From: Lachnospiraceae bacterium UBA7205
GTDB lineage: Bacteria > Bacillota > Clostridia > Lachnospirales > Lachnospiraceae
Length of the DNA stretch: 56,145 bases
Direction of reading: 5' to 3'
Assembly (NCBI GenBank): GCA_002490665.1
Contig: DKUL01000038.1
Coordinates: 1 to 56,145, forward strand
Of the stretch, positions 7,973 to 15,944 are shown piece by piece (the stretch's first letter is position 1; the number at the start of each line of letters is the position of its first letter). The translations under genes were made by a program, and so were the position numbers. Below the pieces are notes generated by a model. It was not told the DNA's origin. It did not search any database and worked only from the letters and a program-made list of their open reading frames with translations.

Positions 7973-8614
7973 TTACTCCCCGATTATTTCCTTTACGGCT
8001 GCCGCAATTTTGTCGCACTTGCAGTTTGCAAAAAAATATTCCCGAAACTTCTCGCCGCTCAGTGCCCCCTTGCAGAGCTCCCTGTCAAGCTTCGGCAGGA
8101 TATCGCACAGGTCGGCATGCGTGACAGCCTTTACCTCGTCAAGTATTTTCTTGTTCCGCTGCTCTGGCACGACGCGCTCCTTGGGATATCCGCCCCCGCC
8201 CGGCGCGCAGAACAATTTTTCAAAAATATATTCCAGGTTCAGCTCACCGCCCCAGCCAAAATTCTCCGCAAACGGGAGCGCCACACAGTTTCCGTCATTT
8301 ACCTGTGAAAACAGGTATGCGTCAAGCGGTGACTCGATATGCCCGCAGAGTACCTTTGGAAATGCGTTGCATGCAAGCATCGCGCCCTCGCCCGTGCCGC
8401 AGCCCGTGATGACAAAGTCTGCCGCGCCGGAATTGAGAAGCACTGCCGCAAGAATCCCATTCTGCACATAGGTCAGCTGCTGCGTGTCCTCCGCGGTGTA
8501 CATTCCGTAATTAAACACCTCATGTCCCATCGGCTCCACGACTTTCCTGAGCGTCTCGCAAACCATGGCATTTTTCGCCGCCTGGCTGTTTTCATTAATC
8601 AATGCAATCTTCAT
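7973..8614 (-). CDS. RpiB/LacA/LacB-family sugar-phosphate isomerase
   Basis: A 213-residue protein. The family signature of the ribose-5-phosphate isomerase B / galactose-6-phosphate isomerase fold is seen as ITGCGTGEGAMLACN (about residues 69-83); the Cys/Gly/Thr loop binds the phosphorylated sugar and catalyses aldose-ketose isomerisation. Typical RpiB proteins are about 150 residues. This one has a C-terminal extension of about 60 residues (EQRNKKILDEVKAVTHADL...) found in a clostridial subgroup, so the exact substrate (ribose-, galactose- or another sugar phosphate) is open. It is first in a two-gene minus-strand operon with its own promoter at 8660-8688. Confidence 0.82.
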   Translation of the reverse strand: MKIALINENSQAAKNAMVCETLRKVVEPMGHEVFNYGMYTAEDTQQLTYVQNGILAAVLLNSGAADFVITGCGTGEGAMLACNAFPKVLCGHIESPLDAYLFSQVNDGNCVALPFAENFGWGGELNLEYIFEKLFCAPGGGGYPKERVVPEQRNKKILDEVKAVTHADLCDILPKLDRELCKGALSGEKFREYFFANCKCDKIAAAVKEIIGE

Positions 8615-8659
8615 ATGTTCCCATCCTTTCCATCAGTTATGGTGTTGCCCTGTTTTTTC

Positions 8660-8688
8660 ATTATACCAGTATTTCGATTTATGTTCAA
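8660..8688 (-). promoter_or_regulatory. Predicted promoter of the isomerase operon
   Basis: Minus strand TTGAAC (8683-8688), 17-bp spacer, TATAAT (8660-8665), 46 nt from the start codon at 8614. Confidence 0.6.
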
Positions 8689-8772
8689 GCGCCCTCACAA
8701 CATGCTTTGTCCTATTTTAAACAAAAAGATTTCAATTTTTATAATTTTTTTGTTAATTTTATACATTTCTCA

Positions 8773-8801
8773 TTGCTTTCATGCGTTATTTGAGCTATAG
8801 T
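8773..8801 (+). promoter_or_regulatory. Predicted promoter of the alarmone synthetase gene
   Basis: TTGCTT (8773-8778), 17-bp spacer, TATAGT (8796-8801). It leaves a leader of about 120 nt before the favoured TTG start. Confidence 0.45.
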
Positions 8802-8928
8802 TATTTTATAGGCATCTCGTATTCACGGATATGCCTTAGAAATCGTGGAGAAACAGCGCCCCAGGAAAGGCCGGGCTGTCTCTTTACTGTTTCTTAAATC
8901 TCCTAATATACAACAGGGGGCGGAAGTA

Positions 8929-9660
8929 TTGATCGCGAAAAGAAATGAACTACAGAACGATATTTTAAAAGAAATGAACAGCGAAGGAGTATATGAACCA
9001 CCAAAGACAATTTCATTTATATCTCCTTCCAAGACCGAGCGCATTCCACAGGAGGAATATGACCAGCTGGTAGAGCCGTACCGCGAGGCAATGACACGGC
9101 TTGAGGTTCGTATGAACGGTCTGAACGAGGACTATAGAAAAAAATACAGGGACTACCCAATCCACAACATACAGGCACGCATCAAGAGCCGGAAAAGCAT
9201 CGAGAAAAAACTTGCGAGCAAGAATCTCCCGATAACTGCTTACACTGCAAAAGATAACCTGACTGATATTGCAGGCATCCGTGTCATATGTTATTTTGTC
9301 GAGGATATTTTCAGCATCCTTTCCCTTGTAAAGGCACAGACTGACCTGCTTATCCTGAAGGAAAGCGACTATATCCACTATCCAAAGGAAAGCGGATACA
9401 AGAGCTACCATATGGTGCTTGGCATTCCGGTGTACCGCCTTGAGGGCATGCAGTATTACCCTGTAGAAATACAATTTCGGACGCTTGCAATGGACCTGTG
9501 GGCAAGCATGGAGCACCGCATCTGCTACAAGGGGGAGACACCCGACGAAACTGCCGACGCATTCCTGAACTACTCGATAGAGCTCTCCGAAATGGAACGG
9601 CGCATGAAGCACCTGCTCAACGAAATCCGCAAGGATAATCCACAGGAGCCGATACAGTAG
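8929..9660 (+). CDS. Small alarmone synthetase (RelA/SpoT domain, RelQ/YjbM-like)
   Basis: A RelA/SpoT-domain GTP pyrophosphokinase without hydrolase or regulatory domains. Visible family motifs: IKSRKSIEKKL (ATP site), DNLTDIAGIRVICYF, then YIHYPKESGYKSYHMVL (GTP site), VEIQFRTLAMDLWASMEH, and an acidic C-terminal helix. It transfers pyrophosphate from ATP to GDP or GTP to make (p)ppGpp. The longest frame opens at a GTG at 8845 with no ribosome binding site. The TTG at 8929 has AGGGGGCGGAAG just upstream and gives 243 residues, so it is preferred. The gene ends 2 nt from the convergent DUF1934 gene. Role inferred: stress-induced growth control. Confidence 0.87.
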   Translation: MIAKRNELQNDILKEMNSEGVYEPPKTISFISPSKTERIPQEEYDQLVEPYREAMTRLEVRMNGLNEDYRKKYRDYPIHNIQARIKSRKSIEKKLASKNLPITAYTAKDNLTDIAGIRVICYFVEDIFSILSLVKAQTDLLILKESDYIHYPKESGYKSYHMVLGIPVYRLEGMQYYPVEIQFRTLAMDLWASMEHRICYKGETPDETADAFLNYSIELSEMERRMKHLLNEIRKDNPQEPIQ

Positions 9661-9662
9661 CT

Positions 9663-10112
9663 TTATTGAAGACTTTTTACGCTGATTGAAATGTTACAGT
9701 CCGATATGAACTGGTAGTTTGCCTCCAGCCCATAGGATATATGTATCTCCATACAGTCTTCATCCTCTTGCACTTCTATCTTTTTGGTGTCAAGTGCAAT
9801 CAGTATATTTCCGAGAGGGGTGTGATAGTCCGTCAAGGTCTTTTTCCCCTCGGAAAATACCATCTGCGCATTGACAGCTCCCTTTTTTATCACCATAAAC
9901 TCTTTGTCCTTAAGCTTCAACATGCCGCGGGCAGACTCGAAAAATTCTTCCATTATCTCCTCATACAGCAGATAATGTGCGCCATTCTTATAGTAATATT
10001 TCCCCGGGCAGATTGTCTCTATCATGTCGAGCTCGTCATCCGATTCCACATGGTTTATCCCACTGTCATCGAACTGAAGCCCCTGTATTGAAATCAGTAC
10101 ATCTCTTGTCAT
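9663..10112 (-). CDS. DUF1934 domain protein
   Basis: A 149-residue protein opening MTRDVLISIQGLQ, the hallmark start of DUF1934 (YwiB-type, calycin-like beta-barrel). The strand pattern continues through YYKNGAHYLLYEE and ISYGLEANYQFISDCNISISV. Function is unknown in the family; a small ligand pocket is likely from the fold. It is the last gene of a minus-strand run beginning with ispE and lies 67 nt after a small membrane-anchored hypothetical gene. Confidence 0.85.
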   Translation of the reverse strand: MTRDVLISIQGLQFDDSGINHVESDDELDMIETICPGKYYYKNGAHYLLYEEIMEEFFESARGMLKLKDKEFMVIKKGAVNAQMVFSEGKKTLTDYHTPLGNILIALDTKKIEVQEDEDCMEIHISYGLEANYQFISDCNISISVKSLQ

Positions 10113-10179
10113 TGACGATTCTCCTTTGCGCTATTTGCGGAACTGCCGGCACGCATCCAATGTGGTCAGCAGCCCCTTG

Positions 10180-10434
10180 TCATTCCAGCAGTTCCAGAAA
10201 TGCAAGTTTGTATTTTATCTCCACTTTTGTCCCTTCGTCACTGCCGGCATCTCCATAAAAATATGCCTCCATGAAATCCTCCGCGTCCTCCACTGTAAGC
10301 TCCCTGCCGTCCGCGTCAAGGATACAGCCGATTCCCGGATTTACAAGTATTTCGGGACTGAGCGCCCCGACCCAGAGCACGACCCCGAGCGCCGCCAGCA
10401 CATTTTTCAGAAACTGGTTCTTCAAACAAAACAT
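10180..10434 (-). CDS. Small hypothetical protein with N-terminal membrane segment
   Basis: An 84-residue protein, not recognised. Residues 7-25 are hydrophobic (FLKNVLAALGVVLWVGAL) and would act as a signal anchor. The rest is acidic (TVEDAEDFMEAYFYGDAG). GAGGT lies 8 nt before the ATG. A 10-bp perfect inverted repeat ends directly at the start codon and encloses the Shine-Dalgarno sequence, so translation may be controlled by that hairpin. Confidence 0.6.
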   Translation of the reverse strand: MFCLKNQFLKNVLAALGVVLWVGALSPEILVNPGIGCILDADGRELTVEDAEDFMEAYFYGDAGSDEGTKVEIKYKLAFLELLE

Positions 10435-10477
10435 ATGTCCATACCTCCGTATTGCTTCTATCCGTAAGTATGGACAT
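10435..10477 (-). promoter_or_regulatory. Hairpin enclosing the ribosome binding site of the small membrane protein gene
   Basis: Perfect 10-bp inverted repeat GTATGGACAT / ATGTCCATAC (10468-10477 and 10435-10444). On the minus strand the second arm abuts the ATG at 10434, and the CGGAGG Shine-Dalgarno lies at the base of the loop. Confidence 0.55.
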
Positions 10478-10528
10478 CATTTATCGCATTTATACATTTC
10501 CCGCATGTTTACTTTTTTGTAGCGGGCA

Positions 10529-11206
10529 TCAAGGCTGCACTTTTTTACATTTTTCAAGCTGAAGCTGTTTGATGATTGCTTCCTCCTGATTATTGATGTG
10601 CTTCCTCACCACACTGGCCGCCGCCGCCTTGTCCTTTTTCAGGATATTCTGATACATCTCCATATGTTCCCGCTGCAGCATTTCGTGTGACGTGGCATCC
10701 TTGAGATACTCAAACCGGTACCGGTACATCTGCTCTGACAGGTTGCTGACAAGCTGGATGAGCCTGTTATTTCCTGTCGACATCACGATGGCATCATGAA
10801 ACACCACGTCCGCTTCCGCAAGCTTTCTGGTATCCTTTGTCTTGACCGCCTCCCGGAAATTTTCACATGCCTGATAAAGACTGTTCAGCCCCTCGCGCCC
10901 CATCCGCTCACAGGCAAGCTCTATCGCGAGCACATCCAGCGCACACCGTACCTCCATCACGTCCTTAAGGTCCTTTAGCGTAATCTGTGCCACCTCGGCG
11001 CCCCGGCGCGGTATCATAATCACGAGCCCGTCGAGTTCCAGCTTGCGGATTGCCTCCCGGATGGGTGTCCTGCTCACGCCCAGCTTATTGGCAAGCTGTA
11101 TTTCCATCAGGCGTTCCCCGGGCTTTAGTTTTCCGGTAAGGATTTCCTGTCGCAGCGTCTTGAACACCACATCCCTGAGCGGCAAATATTCATCGTCTTT
11201 TATCAT
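10529..11206 (-). CDS. GntR family (FadR/FCD type) transcriptional regulator
   Basis: A 225-residue regulator. Residues about 8-75 are the winged helix (GKLKPGERLMEIQLANKLGV, then SRTPIREAIRKLELDGLV). Residues 85-215 form an FCD ligand domain with the metal-binding pattern DVVFHDAI ... ISNL-like helix ... REHMEM ... RKHINN, where Asp/His side chains usually bind a metal and an organic acid. Start: the frame opens earlier, but the ATG at 11206 has GGAG 8 nt upstream and follows ispE by 14 nt. This ispE-GntR pairing recurs in clostridia as far as is known; the effector is unknown. Confidence 0.87.
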   Translation of the reverse strand: MIKDDEYLPLRDVVFKTLRQEILTGKLKPGERLMEIQLANKLGVSRTPIREAIRKLELDGLVIMIPRRGAEVAQITLKDLKDVMEVRCALDVLAIELACERMGREGLNSLYQACENFREAVKTKDTRKLAEADVVFHDAIVMSTGNNRLIQLVSNLSEQMYRYRFEYLKDATSHEMLQREHMEMYQNILKKDKAAAASVVRKHINNQEEAIIKQLQLEKCKKVQP

Positions 11207-11220
11207 GCTCATCTCTCCAA

Positions 11221-12105
11221 TCAACTCTCATTATAGAATCCTGTAACATTCACCTGCGCCCTGACCCCTTTTGTCCCGAGTGTCTGGTCAATATAGACTG
11301 CTGCCGCCCTCGCCGCGCTCTCCTCAAGAAAAATGCCAAAGATACTTGGCCCGCTCCCGCTCATCACGGCATTTACGGCCTCGTTTCCAAGCATCATCCT
11401 TTTAATATCCGTAATAATCGGATAATCCTTTTCCGTCACGGTCTCCATGACATTTTCCATGCGGCTGGCAATTCCTTTTATATCCCCCTGCCGCAGTGCC
11501 GCCACCATGCCGTCAATATCCGGATGCTTTCCAAGCGTGTCAACGTGAAGGCTTTCGTACACATGCTTTGTGGACACCATAATCGGCGGCTTCACAATCA
11601 GAAGTGAAACTTCCGGCGGCGGCGGAAGCGGTGTCAGCTTCTCGCCGATTCCTTCCGCAAGGGCTGTCCCGCCCAGAATGCAAAACGGAATGTCTGCCCC
11701 CAGCTCCAGCGCGGTGTCCATAAGCTGCTGCCTTGTCAGTCCCAAGTCAAACATCTCGTTCATTGCCGTCATGGTAGATGCCGCGTCCGTGCTTCCCCCT
11801 GCCATGCCTGCTGCCACCGGGATATTTTTCTTCAGCTTAATCTCGATTCCCTGCTGTATGCCATACCGCTGCCGCATCAGCTTTGCGGCACGGAAAATCA
11901 GGTTGTTTTCCAGATCACCCAGGTAATCCCTGCTGTTTACCGACAATATGATGTCCGGGGCGTCCCTCTTTTTGAATTCCAGTTCGTCATAGATGTCCAC
12001 TGTCTGCATGACCATCCTTACTTCGTGGTATCCGTTTTCAAGACGCCTGCAGACATCGAGCGCCAGGTTGACTTTTGCCCTTGCCTTCAATAATAATTTA
12101 TCCAT
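11221..12105 (-). CDS. ispE: 4-diphosphocytidyl-2-C-methyl-D-erythritol kinase
   Basis: GHMP-family kinase of the MEP isoprenoid pathway, which phosphorylates CDP-methylerythritol at the 2-hydroxyl with ATP. Motifs: KARAKVNLALDV at the N-terminus (Lys and Asn of the active site), the ATP loop PVAAGMAGGSTDAAS (about residues 90-104), GADIPFCILGGTALAEGIGE, and the C-terminal MSGSGPSIFG. Length from ATG 12105 is 294 residues, normal for IspE. The start is chosen because GAGGTGG lies 6 nt upstream; an upstream frame extension lacks a site. First gene of the operon with GntR. Confidence 0.95.
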   Translation of the reverse strand: MDKLLLKARAKVNLALDVCRRLENGYHEVRMVMQTVDIYDELEFKKRDAPDIILSVNSRDYLGDLENNLIFRAAKLMRQRYGIQQGIEIKLKKNIPVAAGMAGGSTDAASTMTAMNEMFDLGLTRQQLMDTALELGADIPFCILGGTALAEGIGEKLTPLPPPPEVSLLIVKPPIMVSTKHVYESLHVDTLGKHPDIDGMVAALRQGDIKGIASRMENVMETVTEKDYPIITDIKRMMLGNEAVNAVMSGSGPSIFGIFLEESAARAAAVYIDQTLGTKGVRAQVNVTGFYNES

Positions 12106-12198
12106 CCGCCACCTCGCATCCTTGTATTTATTTTCATACAATTTTTTTTATTATATAGGAAAATACAAGGTTCGTCAACCGTTCGGAAACGATATCGC

Positions 12199-12228
12199 TT
12201 GATTCGTATGGGATATCTGCTATATAAT
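12199..12228 (+). promoter_or_regulatory. Predicted fbp promoter
   Basis: TTGATT (12199-12204), 18-bp spacer, TATAAT (12223-12228), 51 nt before the fbp ATG in the divergent ispE-fbp spacer. Confidence 0.55.
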
Positions 12229-12278
12229 AAACATGACACGTAATCACTTCCATAAATCCAGTAAAGGAAAAATACGAT

Positions 12279-14171
12279 ATGAATCTGACTGACGAGAAGT
12301 TAAAATACCTTAAGCTGCTGGCGGCAGAATATCCGTCCATACCATCCGTGTGCCGAGAAATCATCAATCTGAAGGCAATCTTAAACCTGCCGAAAGGAAC
12401 CGAACACTTTATGAGTGATATCCACGGCGAATATGAGGCTTTTTACCATATCATGAACAATGCCGCAGGTGTCATCAAGGAAAAGGTGGACATGATCTTT
12501 TCCGAACGCATGACACCCAGGGAACGGCAGGAAATCTGTACGCTGGTGTACTATCCCGAAGAGAAGCTGAAGCTTCTGAAAAAACAGAATACGGTAACAC
12601 CGTACTGGTACAAGATGAATCTGAAGAACCTGACAGAGCTTGCAAAATTCCTGTCTTCAAAGTACACGCGCTCCAAGGTCAGAAAGGCACTGCCGCCAGC
12701 GTTCAGTTATATTATCGACGAGCTTTTGCACGCGCAGCAGGACGAAGACAACAACCAGTATGTGTACCATGAAAAGATACTTGACACGATTATTGACATT
12801 GACAGCGCCGATGCATTTATTGAAGCGCTGAGCAGGCTGATCAAGCGGCTTGCGGTAGACCATCTCCATATTGTGGGTGACATCTATGACAGGGGGCCAA
12901 ATGCCGATAAAATCATGGATCTGCTGATTACCCACCATTCCGTGGATATCGAATGGGGAAACCACGACATTCTGTGGATGGGCGCCGCGTGCGGAAATGA
13001 GGCATGCATCGCAAATGTCCTCCGAAATAATATCAAATATGATAATATTGAAATCCTCGAAAACACGTACGCGGTCAGCCTGCGCTCACTGACACTGTTT
13101 GCAGAACAGACATATCCGGGCATGACGCCCATGGATGCTGCCCTTAAGGCAATCTCAGTCATTCTGTTCAAACTCGAAGGGCAGATTATCATGCGCCATC
13201 CAGAGTACGATATGACAGACAGGCTCCTGCTTGACAAGATTGACAGGCAGCGTGGTGTTGTCAGAATCAACAATCAGGAATATGAACTGAACGACTGCTA
13301 TTTCCCAACCTTAAAGGAAGATGAACCATACGCCCTCTCGGCGGAGGAACAGCAAATCATGGATGAACTCAGGGCGGCTTTTATAAACAGCCATATGCTC
13401 AGGAAGCATGTGAAATTTCTGTACGAGAAAGGCAATACATATATGTGCTATAACGGCAATCTCCTGTTCCACGGCTGCATTCCAATGACGGAGGACGGAG
13501 AATTTGCAGGCATGAGGCTTGACGGCAGGGATTATAAGGGAAAGGAATACATGGACTATGCCGCAAAAGTCGCAAGGCGTGCATTTTTCGGAAATTTCAG
13601 CCAGTCAGACAATGACTTTATGTGGTACCTGTGGTGCGGAAAAAAATCCCCGCTGGCAGGCAGGATTATGAAAACCTTTGAGCGGACTTTCGTGGTGGAT
13701 GCAAGCACCTACGACGAACCAAAGAACCCTTATTACCGCTATTACCAGCAGGAAAAGTACTGCCTGAAAATCCTCCACGAATTTGGACTGGATGCTTCCA
13801 TATCACATATTATCAATGGCCACACTCCGATCAGGGTGTCAAAAGGGGAATCCCCATTAAAGGCAAATAACCGCCTGATTGTGATAGACGGCGGTTTCTG
13901 CCGTGCATACCAGAAAACAACAGGCATCGCGGGCTACACTCTGATTTATAATTCCCATGGCATGCGGCTCAAGGCACACCAGCCATTTGAGAGTATTGCA
14001 AAAGTTTTGTCAGAAAATAAGGATATTGAGTCCTCCTCCAATTTTTTTGAGACAGAATCCGAGCGCGTAATGGTCCGGGATACAGATAACGGAAAAGAGA
14101 TTCAGGATACCATCCGTGATCTGGAGCTGCTTTTGACTGCCTACAGGCAGGGAATTATCGTGACAAAGTAA
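12279..14171 (+). CDS. fbp: Class III fructose-1,6-bisphosphatase
   Basis: A 630-residue protein with the calcineurin-like phosphoesterase core unique to class III FBPases of Bacillota. Metal-binding motifs: FMSDIHGEYEAF (about residue 44), VGDIYDRGPNADKIMD (about 199), EWGNHDILWMGAACG (about 225), INGHTPIRVSKGESP (about 515) and VIDGGF. It dephosphorylates fructose-1,6-bisphosphate in gluconeogenesis. Length fits the family (about 640). RBS AAAGGA precedes the ATG by about 9 nt. It is monocistronic with a promoter at 12199-12228, divergent from ispE. Confidence 0.95.
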   Translation: MNLTDEKLKYLKLLAAEYPSIPSVCREIINLKAILNLPKGTEHFMSDIHGEYEAFYHIMNNAAGVIKEKVDMIFSERMTPRERQEICTLVYYPEEKLKLLKKQNTVTPYWYKMNLKNLTELAKFLSSKYTRSKVRKALPPAFSYIIDELLHAQQDEDNNQYVYHEKILDTIIDIDSADAFIEALSRLIKRLAVDHLHIVGDIYDRGPNADKIMDLLITHHSVDIEWGNHDILWMGAACGNEACIANVLRNNIKYDNIEILENTYAVSLRSLTLFAEQTYPGMTPMDAALKAISVILFKLEGQIIMRHPEYDMTDRLLLDKIDRQRGVVRINNQEYELNDCYFPTLKEDEPYALSAEEQQIMDELRAAFINSHMLRKHVKFLYEKGNTYMCYNGNLLFHGCIPMTEDGEFAGMRLDGRDYKGKEYMDYAAKVARRAFFGNFSQSDNDFMWYLWCGKKSPLAGRIMKTFERTFVVDASTYDEPKNPYYRYYQQEKYCLKILHEFGLDASISHIINGHTPIRVSKGESPLKANNRLIVIDGGFCRAYQKTTGIAGYTLIYNSHGMRLKAHQPFESIAKVLSENKDIESSSNFFETESERVMVRDTDNGKEIQDTIRDLELLLTAYRQGIIVTK

Positions 14172-14181
14172 TCTGTCCAGG

Positions 14182-14312
14182 CAGTAACTTCCGTTCCGGT
14201 AACAGGTAAAAATCCATGTGAAAAGGCTTTTCATTCTGTTCTTTTCATTGTATAATTAATTCGTGACAGTTCAGCCTTTGGCTTTCTGTTACGGGCAGCA
14301 TGCCATACAAAA
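14182..14312. repeat. Two degenerate fragments of the palindromic repeat family
   Basis: 14182-14218 matches the reverse complement of the right half of copy C (CCGTTCC, GTAACAGGTAAAAATCCATG). 14263-14312 matches the left end of copy A on the plus strand (GACAGTTCAGCCT, GGCTT, CTGTTAC). The segment between carries a TATAAT (14249-14254) that may serve the cyclophilin gene. Divergence is high, so these are old copies. Confidence 0.55.
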
Positions 14313-14356
14313 GCTAAATAAATTCCATAAATAATAGAAAAAGGAGACGAAACCAT

Positions 14357-14878
14357 ATGGCACAAAATCCAGTTGTTACCATTCAAATGAAAGACGGAGA
14401 GATTATCAAGGCAGAGCTTTATCCCGAGGTCGCACCAAATACGGTCAATAATTTTATCAGCCTGATTCTTAAGGGGTACTATAATGGGCTGATTTTCCAC
14501 AGGGTCATCAACGGCTTTATGATACAGGGCGGCTGTCCCGACGGCACCGGAATGGGCGGGCCGGGATACTCGATTGCCGGGGAATTTGCACAGAATGGTT
14601 TTGAGAACGAATTAAAGCACACGCCCGGCGTACTCTCCATGGCAAGAAGCATGATGCCGGACTCCGCAGGAAGCCAGTTCTTCATCATGCACAAGACAAG
14701 CCCCCATTTAGACGGCGCTTATGCGGCGTTTGGGAAGGTGATTGAAGGTATGGAAGTGGTGAACCGCATCGCCGAGACCAATACCGATTATTCCGACAGA
14801 CCGCTGGAAGATCAGGTGATGCAGACCGTTACCGTTGACACGTTCGGCGTGGACTATCCCGAACCTGAGAAACTCTAA
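14357..14878 (+). CDS. Peptidyl-prolyl cis-trans isomerase, cyclophilin type
   Basis: A 173-residue cytoplasmic cyclophilin with no signal peptide. Family motifs: FHRVINGFMIQGGCPDGTG (catalytic Arg and Phe/Met), SMARSMMPDSAGSQFFIM (Gln and Phe), LDGAYAAFGKVIEGMEVV. It speeds proline isomerisation during folding. RBS AAGGAG lies 11 nt upstream of the ATG. It stands alone, follows repeat remnants, and its stop codon lies in the loop of a terminator hairpin shared with the convergent marR gene. Confidence 0.93.
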   Translation: MAQNPVVTIQMKDGEIIKAELYPEVAPNTVNNFISLILKGYYNGLIFHRVINGFMIQGGCPDGTGMGGPGYSIAGEFAQNGFENELKHTPGVLSMARSMMPDSAGSQFFIMHKTSPHLDGAYAAFGKVIEGMEVVNRIAETNTDYSDRPLEDQVMQTVTVDTFGVDYPEPEKL

Positions 14879-14891
14879 GGAGTTTCTCAGG
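14864..14891. terminator. Bidirectional hairpin between cyclophilin and marR genes
   Basis: Perfect 12-bp stem CCTGAGAAACTC / GAGTTTCTCAGG with a TAAG loop holding the cyclophilin stop codon. The T tract is poor on both sides. Confidence 0.6.
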
Positions 14892-15333
14892 TTGTATGCA
14901 GATTTTGAATCAAGGTTTCAAGTATCCGGGCAAGATACTGCTCAAATTGTCTTTGCTCTTTTTCTGTAAAGCCCTGATAAAACAATACATTCATCTGCTG
15001 GGATACTACTTCATACTTTTCCTGTAAAGATTTTGCATACGCAGTGAGTGATACAATCGTCTGGCGGCGATTGTGCGGATTAATATTTCTTTCCACAATC
15101 CCCTTATTTACCATTCCATTTATTACAACAGATACGGTATTTTTTGCAAGAGAGGTTTTTTCACTTATTTCACTAATCGTAAGATTATCTGTTTTCCATA
15201 GAATAAATAGTATCCGTCCCTGCCCGCCACTTATTTCAATGCCATTTTCAAGTAGTAACCGTTCAAAAATCCTATCCTGAAGTTGTTTAATCTGTGTAAT
15301 ATAAAATCCACCCTTTGTCTCCAAATATATCAC
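14887..15333 (-). CDS. MarR family transcriptional regulator
   Basis: A winged-helix MarR protein. Helix-turn-helix about LTISEISEKTSLAKNTVSVV, wing NPHNRRQTIVSLT (the conserved D/N-x-R segment), then a long dimerisation helix. The longest frame starts at 15396, but that extension covers a palindromic operator and has no ribosome site. GTG at 15333 (AGGA upstream) or TTG at 15324 (GGGGTG upstream) is more likely; the choice is uncertain. The gene follows a small EamA transporter on the same strand, which it may control. Ligand unknown. Confidence 0.82.
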   Translation of the reverse strand: MIYLETKGGFYITQIKQLQDRIFERLLLENGIEISGGQGRILFILWKTDNLTISEISEKTSLAKNTVSVVINGMVNKGIVERNINPHNRRQTIVSLTAYAKSLQEKYEVVSQQMNVLFYQGFTEKEQRQFEQYLARILETLIQNLHTT

Positions 15334-15344
15334 CCCGATTCCTG

Positions 15345-15371
15345 TTGGAACAATTCCATATGGAACAATTG
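15345..15371. promoter_or_regulatory. Predicted MarR operator
   Basis: Two direct copies of TTGGAACAATT/TGGAACAATT flank a perfect 12-bp palindrome TTCCATATGGAA (15354-15365) just upstream of the marR start. The placement fits autorepression. Confidence 0.5.
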
Positions 15372-15430
15372 TAGCAAATAAAAATTGAAAAATCAATTAC
15401 CGGAAACAGCCTTCATGACTGTATCGGGAA

Positions 15431-15844
15431 TCATATCACCATAATCAATGTTCCTGCGCCAATCAGCACACATCCAACCAGCGACTTTGCGGTAAATTGT
15501 TCATGGAGCAGAATAAACGCCAGTATAAGCGTAATCACAACACTCAGCTTATCAACCGGAACCACCTTGGAAGCCTCCCCTATCTGCAATGCCCGGTAAT
15601 AGCAGAGCCATGACGCGCCGGTTGCGAGTCCGGAAAGAACCAAAAAAATCCAGCTTTTTTTACTAATCTCCGGTATGCCGCTTTGTGCATTTGTCAAAAA
15701 TACCATTCCCCATGACATGATGACAACCACAACTGTCCGTATTGCCGTGGCAAGGTTTGAATTAACACCCTCAATACCGATTTTAGCCAGTATTGACGTG
15801 AACGCCGCAAACAGCGCAGAAAGTATTGCAAATAAAAACCACAT
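15431..15844 (-). CDS. Small EamA/DMT-family membrane transporter (single EamA domain)
   Basis: A 137-residue integral membrane protein with about five hydrophobic helices and one EamA unit. Known DMT exporters have two units in about 300 residues, so this one should work as a dimer. Features: FLFAILSALFAAFTSILAKIG at the N-terminus, ASWLCYYRALQIGEASKVVP in the middle, and LIAFILLHE-like end. Start ATG 15844 has GGAGGA 7 nt upstream; the frame opens 5 codons earlier. It lies 98 nt upstream of marR on the same strand. Substrate unknown. Confidence 0.8.
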   Translation of the reverse strand: MWFLFAILSALFAAFTSILAKIGIEGVNSNLATAIRTVVVVIMSWGMVFLTNAQSGIPEISKKSWIFLVLSGLATGASWLCYYRALQIGEASKVVPVDKLSVVITLILAFILLHEQFTAKSLVGCVLIGAGTLIMVI

Positions 15845-15944
15845 ATTACATTCCTCCATTTTTTGAATATACTCCTCCGCCTACCCGGGCATGGCAGAGC
15901 CCATGAAAAATTTATGCTTCCAATGCATCTGTCCATTTGGGAAA

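Noticed and set aside
15860..15944. Remnant of a second importer ATPase after the NikD-like gene
   Set aside because: Translation in all minus frames gave no Walker or signature motif; the spacer is too short to judge.
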